Below, piece by piece: positions 40,075 through 42,578 of a stretch of DNA of 42,578 nt. Within the stretch, counting starts at the first letter, position 1. Each line of letters begins with the position of its first letter. Location: NCBI RefSeq assembly GCF_000577335.1, contig NZ_CBYL010000032.1, positions 1 through 42,578 on the forward strand, in the 5' to 3' direction. The notes below the pieces were generated by a model, which was not told the origin of the DNA, searched no databases, and was given only the letters and a program-made list of their open reading frames with translations. The translations under genes were made by a program, and so were the position numbers. This DNA is from Faecalispora jeddahensis (GTDB lineage: Bacteria; Bacillota; Clostridia; Oscillospirales; Acutalibacteraceae).

Positions 40075-41358
40075 TTACGCTGCTTGCTGAATTACTGTGA
40101 TAGAGCCAACGCCTCCGGCAATACCGTTTGTAGCGCCCGTTCCTCCAGCACCGCCATTTACTTGTAACACACCTGCGTTTACATACTCCCCTTTGTGGTA
40201 AATATAGATGGCGCCGCCGCCTCCGCCGCCGCCGCCTGAACCGTCTCTAGCGTTAGAGGCGGCGGTTATTTTCCCTCCTGCGCCACCGGGCAGCCCGTTA
40301 CATAAAATAGACCCGTCTATAATCAGACGCCCCATCACAAATAACATAATTACGCCACCGCCATAGTTACCCGCCCCGCCGCCACCGCCAGAAGCCCAAT
40401 CAGTCGCGTTTCCTCCGTTACCTCCAGGGCCAGAACCTCCACGCCCCTGCGTTCCACTTCTGCCCTCTGCGGAATTTCCTGGCCCGCCGCCGCCGTAAGT
40501 ACCAACCCTGTCGGTGTATCCGTTAAATATGCTCGAAATCTCAATAGTTATGTTTGTGCTGTCTCCCCCAGCATATCCATTATAGGCGTCACTTCGGCCA
40601 CCGGCTGCACCGGCACCATACCCTCCGCCATAAGGGCGCTTTAGCATTGCAACACCGCCCTTAATTGTTAAATTACCATTTTTGTCAAGAGCGTCCCCGC
40701 CATTGCCCCCGTTGCCGCAAACAAGTTGCGCGGGGTACGGGTAATTATTTTGAGGATTAGTCTTAGGTGCAAGTCCACTCTGATCTATCGTGCCGTGAAT
40801 AATGCAGTCACCCTGAACGCGGATAATCAGGCCAGCATTAAATGTGGCGCATTTGAGGATTGCTCCGGCATTGATGGTAAGGGATTTATACTGCTTTTCT
40901 ACGATGCTCTGGTGCGCTACCGGCACAGGAAGTGTTACCGTGCCGCTGATAACTGCGTCACCGTCGCTACCGTTTCCAAAGATGGAGGGGACGGTAGACG
41001 CCCCGGCCCTAAAAAAAAGTTGCGTCCCGTCGTCGCTCAGCCTTACCCCAGTCACCCAGCAACCCGCCTTAAACAGATCGCCCGGCAGCGGCTCCCCGTT
41101 TTGCAGCACTGCGGTTACAGCGCTGCCGTTGACCGTCCATGTGTCGCCGTCTGCGAGGTCAGCCGTGGCCAAAAAGGTGAGGTTTTTTGCGCCGTCGGGG
41201 ATGTCGAGGTTGTTTGTCGTGCCGGTGCGGGTGTGGAGGGCGGTTGTGATGTGGGCAGCGGTGTCATTTCCATGCGCGTTGACGTCAGACAGCTTCTGAT
41301 TAAAATTTTCTCTCGTAGCTCCGTCAGTTCCTTCAAATAATGTGGTAATATCAGGCAA
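40075..41358 (-). CDS. Glycine-rich phage tail fibre/receptor-binding protein
   Basis: A 427-residue protein. The N-terminal part (about 1-40) looks like a short helical attachment region (NFNQKLSDVNAHGND). The middle (about 45-215) is beta-rich. The C-terminal part (about 216-427) has repeated glycine runs (GGGYGAGAAGG, GGGGPG, GGSGPGGNGGN, and a run of eight Gly) separated by short beta segments. Such poly-Gly patterns are known in tail adhesins. The start is a TTG at 41358 with AAAGGGG eight bases upstream; an in-frame TTG at 41376 has no such site. It overlaps the YmfQ-like gene by eight bases. Its position next to baseplate genes supports host recognition. Confidence 0.82.
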   Translation of the reverse strand: MPDITTLFEGTDGATRENFNQKLSDVNAHGNDTAAHITTALHTRTGTTNNLDIPDGAKNLTFLATADLADGDTWTVNGSAVTAVLQNGEPLPGDLFKAGCWVTGVRLSDDGTQLFFRAGASTVPSIFGNGSDGDAVISGTVTLPVPVAHQSIVEKQYKSLTINAGAILKCATFNAGLIIRVQGDCIIHGTIDQSGLAPKTNPQNNYPYPAQLVCGNGGNGGDALDKNGNLTIKGGVAMLKRPYGGGYGAGAAGGRSDAYNGYAGGDSTNITIEISSIFNGYTDRVGTYGGGGPGNSAEGRSGTQGRGGSGPGGNGGNATDWASGGGGGAGNYGGGVIMLFVMGRLIIDGSILCNGLPGGAGGKITAASNARDGSGGGGGGGGAIYIYHKGEYVNAGVLQVNGGAGGTGATNGIAGGVGSITVIQQAA

Positions 41359-41914
41359 TCCACTCGCCCCTTTCAAATTCTGTCATTGTCAGATCTTTTG
41401 CATCCAGCTGGTCAAAGGTGATCGCCTGCGCGTCCAGCTCATCCCAAGTCAGATAGAGATAGGCGATATCCATCAGCAGGTTTGCTGGAATCATTTCATA
41501 TGCCGTTGCGTACAGCGGTGCAATGTCTGCAATCCTGCTTTCTCCGCGATATTTTACGGTGATGATAAAATCCTGAACCGATATATCAACGCTCAGCCCC
41601 ATATACGCCTCTATCACCGCTTGCAAGGTTCTAAGATTGATAGGTGGCTTGGTCATTAGTTTAGCTTTCAAGGCATCCCTACGGGCTTGCAAGGTGGAGT
41701 TCAGCGGAGAGGATACACCAAGCAAACGCTCCCAGCGTTGGGCCCCTGATTCGTCGCAGGTAAATACCGATTTATTCAGTACTATCTGCTTGACCACGTC
41801 TTGCAGCTTATCAATCTGGATGTTTACCGCTGTGGCGATTGCGTCGATCTCCACCACGTCCTGCAGCTTGTCGATCAGGTAGCTTTTGTAATCTGCCTTG
41901 TTGTCGTAAAACAT
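41351..41914 (-). CDS. YmfQ/DUF2313-like phage tail protein
   Basis: A 187-residue protein that follows baseplate J, as YmfQ-like (DUF2313, XkdU-type) proteins do in contractile-tail clusters. Features are ESGAQRWERLLG near residue 56, LQARRDALKAKL, and a beta-rich C-terminal half (GLSVDISVQDFIITVKYRG). The last 35 residues contain a near-repeat of short WDELDAQAIT/FDQLDAKDLT units. It probably belongs to the baseplate wedge. The ATG at 41914 shares one base with the baseplate J stop (TGATG). Confidence 0.88.
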   Translation of the reverse strand: MFYDNKADYKSYLIDKLQDVVEIDAIATAVNIQIDKLQDVVKQIVLNKSVFTCDESGAQRWERLLGVSSPLNSTLQARRDALKAKLMTKPPINLRTLQAVIEAYMGLSVDISVQDFIITVKYRGESRIADIAPLYATAYEMIPANLLMDIAYLYLTWDELDAQAITFDQLDAKDLTMTEFERGEWIA

Positions 41915-42578
41915 CAGCCGGTCACCTCGCTTACCGTGATCGTACCGATTACAGGTACCTGATAGCTGTCAAAGGTCTTTTCCAGCGTCAGGTTTTGCTC
42001 CGCGCCGTTGATGGTTACCGCGCCGACGTCAACGATACTCTCGTGCGCATTGAGGATATCAGCGACCAGCTTGGCAAAGTACACCGTGGGGGATTTAAAA
42101 TCGATGCCGTCGATGTATCCGGTGATTGCCTGCTCAACCGACGGCTGCACAACGGAAAGCGACGCGCCGGATGTCAGCACAAGCGGAGCGTCTACGTTGA
42201 TCTGCAAAGGCGTCGACGTGCGTACAATCGGCGTGTGACCAATCGGCGCCACTCCGTCGCCGTCCGTGCCCATGGTTTCCGCCACAAGATCAATCAAGGC
42301 TTGCGTGGCGGTTTCGTGGTTTTCATCACCGATGATAATACCGACGCTGCCGGGCGCATTGAGTTCGCTCGCCTTAAAGATTTTGACAGAGCCGACACCC
42401 TCGATCGCCAGCACCTTTTCCTCGTAATCCGCCACGTTGCCACCGTATGGGGTTCGGCGGGCAGCAGCCATAAACCGGGCACGCAGTTCATCGTCGGTTT
42501 CGGCGTCCCGCGCGGGAATCAGCGCCGGGGATACGAGTTCCGCTGCGGCAAGGCCGTTGATGTTGTCCACCGGCAGGA
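41914..42578 (-). CDS. Baseplate J/gp47 family protein, C-terminal part (runs off the right edge)
   Basis: Open to the window edge, about 221 residues of the C-terminal part. The stretch LVSPALIPARDAETDDELRAR, then RRTPYGGNVADYEEKVL and VGSVKIFKA, is typical of baseplate J-like (gp47, XkdT) proteins, which form the baseplate wedge of contractile tails. A VxGxI-rich C-terminal domain follows. The start lies beyond the window. It heads the visible part of the late operon. Confidence 0.92.
   Translation of the reverse strand, partial: LPVDNINGLAAAELVSPALIPARDAETDDELRARFMAAARRTPYGGNVADYEEKVLAIEGVGSVKIFKASELNAPGSVGIIIGDENHETATQALIDLVAETMGTDGDGVAPIGHTPIVRTSTPLQINVDAPLVLTSGASLSVVQPSVEQAITGYIDGIDFKSPTVYFAKLVADILNAHESIVDVGAVTINGAEQNLTLEKTFDSYQVPVIGTITVSEVTG

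Larger units (their letters stand above)
37303..42578 (-). mobile_element. Right-extending prophage or phage-tail-like element (partial)
   Basis: From about 37303 to the right edge the genes are phage-type and all transcribed leftward: baseplate J, YmfQ-like, a Gly-rich tail protein, small proteins, GH25 lysin, holin, and then an accessory membrane gene. The order is that of the distal end of a PBSX- or Mu-like contractile tail cluster with its lysis cassette. Capsid, terminase and integrase genes would lie beyond the window, so an intact prophage cannot be told from a tailocin-type remnant. The exact left boundary is not proven. Confidence 0.8.

Noticed and set aside
1-42578. CRISPR arrays, rRNA genes, insertion sequences
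   Set aside because: No regularly spaced repeats, no rRNA sequence, and no transposase-like protein or paired terminal repeats were seen.

Overview
The window looks like the chromosome of an endospore-forming, Gram-positive member of the Clostridia, probably of the Oscillospiraceae/Ruminococcaceae type. The basis is an alpha/beta-type small acid-soluble spore protein, a cwlJ-gerQ germination pair, a BofC-like protein, a CD1247-type zinc-ribbon gene next to efp, G+C near one half, AGGAGG ribosome binding sites, frequent TTG starts and many strong hairpin terminators. No taxonomic marker such as rRNA is present, so the assignment is an inference.

Layout. 1-4122 (minus): housekeeping run of DUF951, prfA, ywlC/sua5, coaE, a lytic transglycosylase and the start of an M18 aminopeptidase. 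4772-6328 (plus): birA and a ClbS/DfsB-like protein. 6478-10471 (minus): aspartate-family amino acid block (ACT-domain protein, hom, thrB, lysC). 10689-13067 (minus): class A penicillin-binding protein. 13209-15882: sporulation and germination genes (BofC-like, SASP, an unknown gene, cwlJ, gerQ). 16094-17580 (plus): ECF sigma factor and a membrane-anchored partner behind an ECF-type promoter. 17722-20608 (minus): MetE-C-like protein and a secreted GHL10 glycosidase-like protein. 21061-26455: a metabolic island of gltS, a LysR regulator, an opine-dehydrogenase-family enzyme and an MmgE/PrpD-family enzyme. 26552-36974: UDP-sugar 4,6-dehydratase, an SsuABC/TauABC-like ABC transporter, CD1247-type protein, efp, a PilZ protein, pta, an M24 peptidase, aroQ, a YqeG phosphatase and rpsU. 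37174-37249: tRNA-Trp(CCA). From about 37300 to the right edge: the lysis and tail end of a contractile-tailed prophage or phage-tail-like element, transcribed leftward towards the tRNA.

The most interesting system is the island at 21-26.5 kb. A 19-bp sequence occurs twice in the same orientation, upstream of gltS and upstream of the dehydrogenase-MmgE/PrpD operon. In both copies it contains the -35 hexamer TTTACA, followed after 17 bp by TATAAT or TATAGT. The repeat has a LysR-type interrupted dyad, and the LysR gene lies between the two target units. This looks like a LysR-controlled regulon for uptake and conversion of glutamate, another acidic amino acid or an opine-like amino-dicarboxylate. 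The gltS transcript also has a leader of about 260 nt with a long imperfect hairpin. The enzyme pairing is suggestive, but its substrate cannot be read from sequence.

Other leads: a TGAATA-N18-AATACTA sigma-G-like promoter before the BofC-like gene; convergent bofC-like and SASP transcripts whose U-tracts suggest overlap; a probable one-base frameshift at the end of a prophage accessory membrane gene; and a short integrase-tail-like repeat next to tRNA-Trp that may mark the attachment site.
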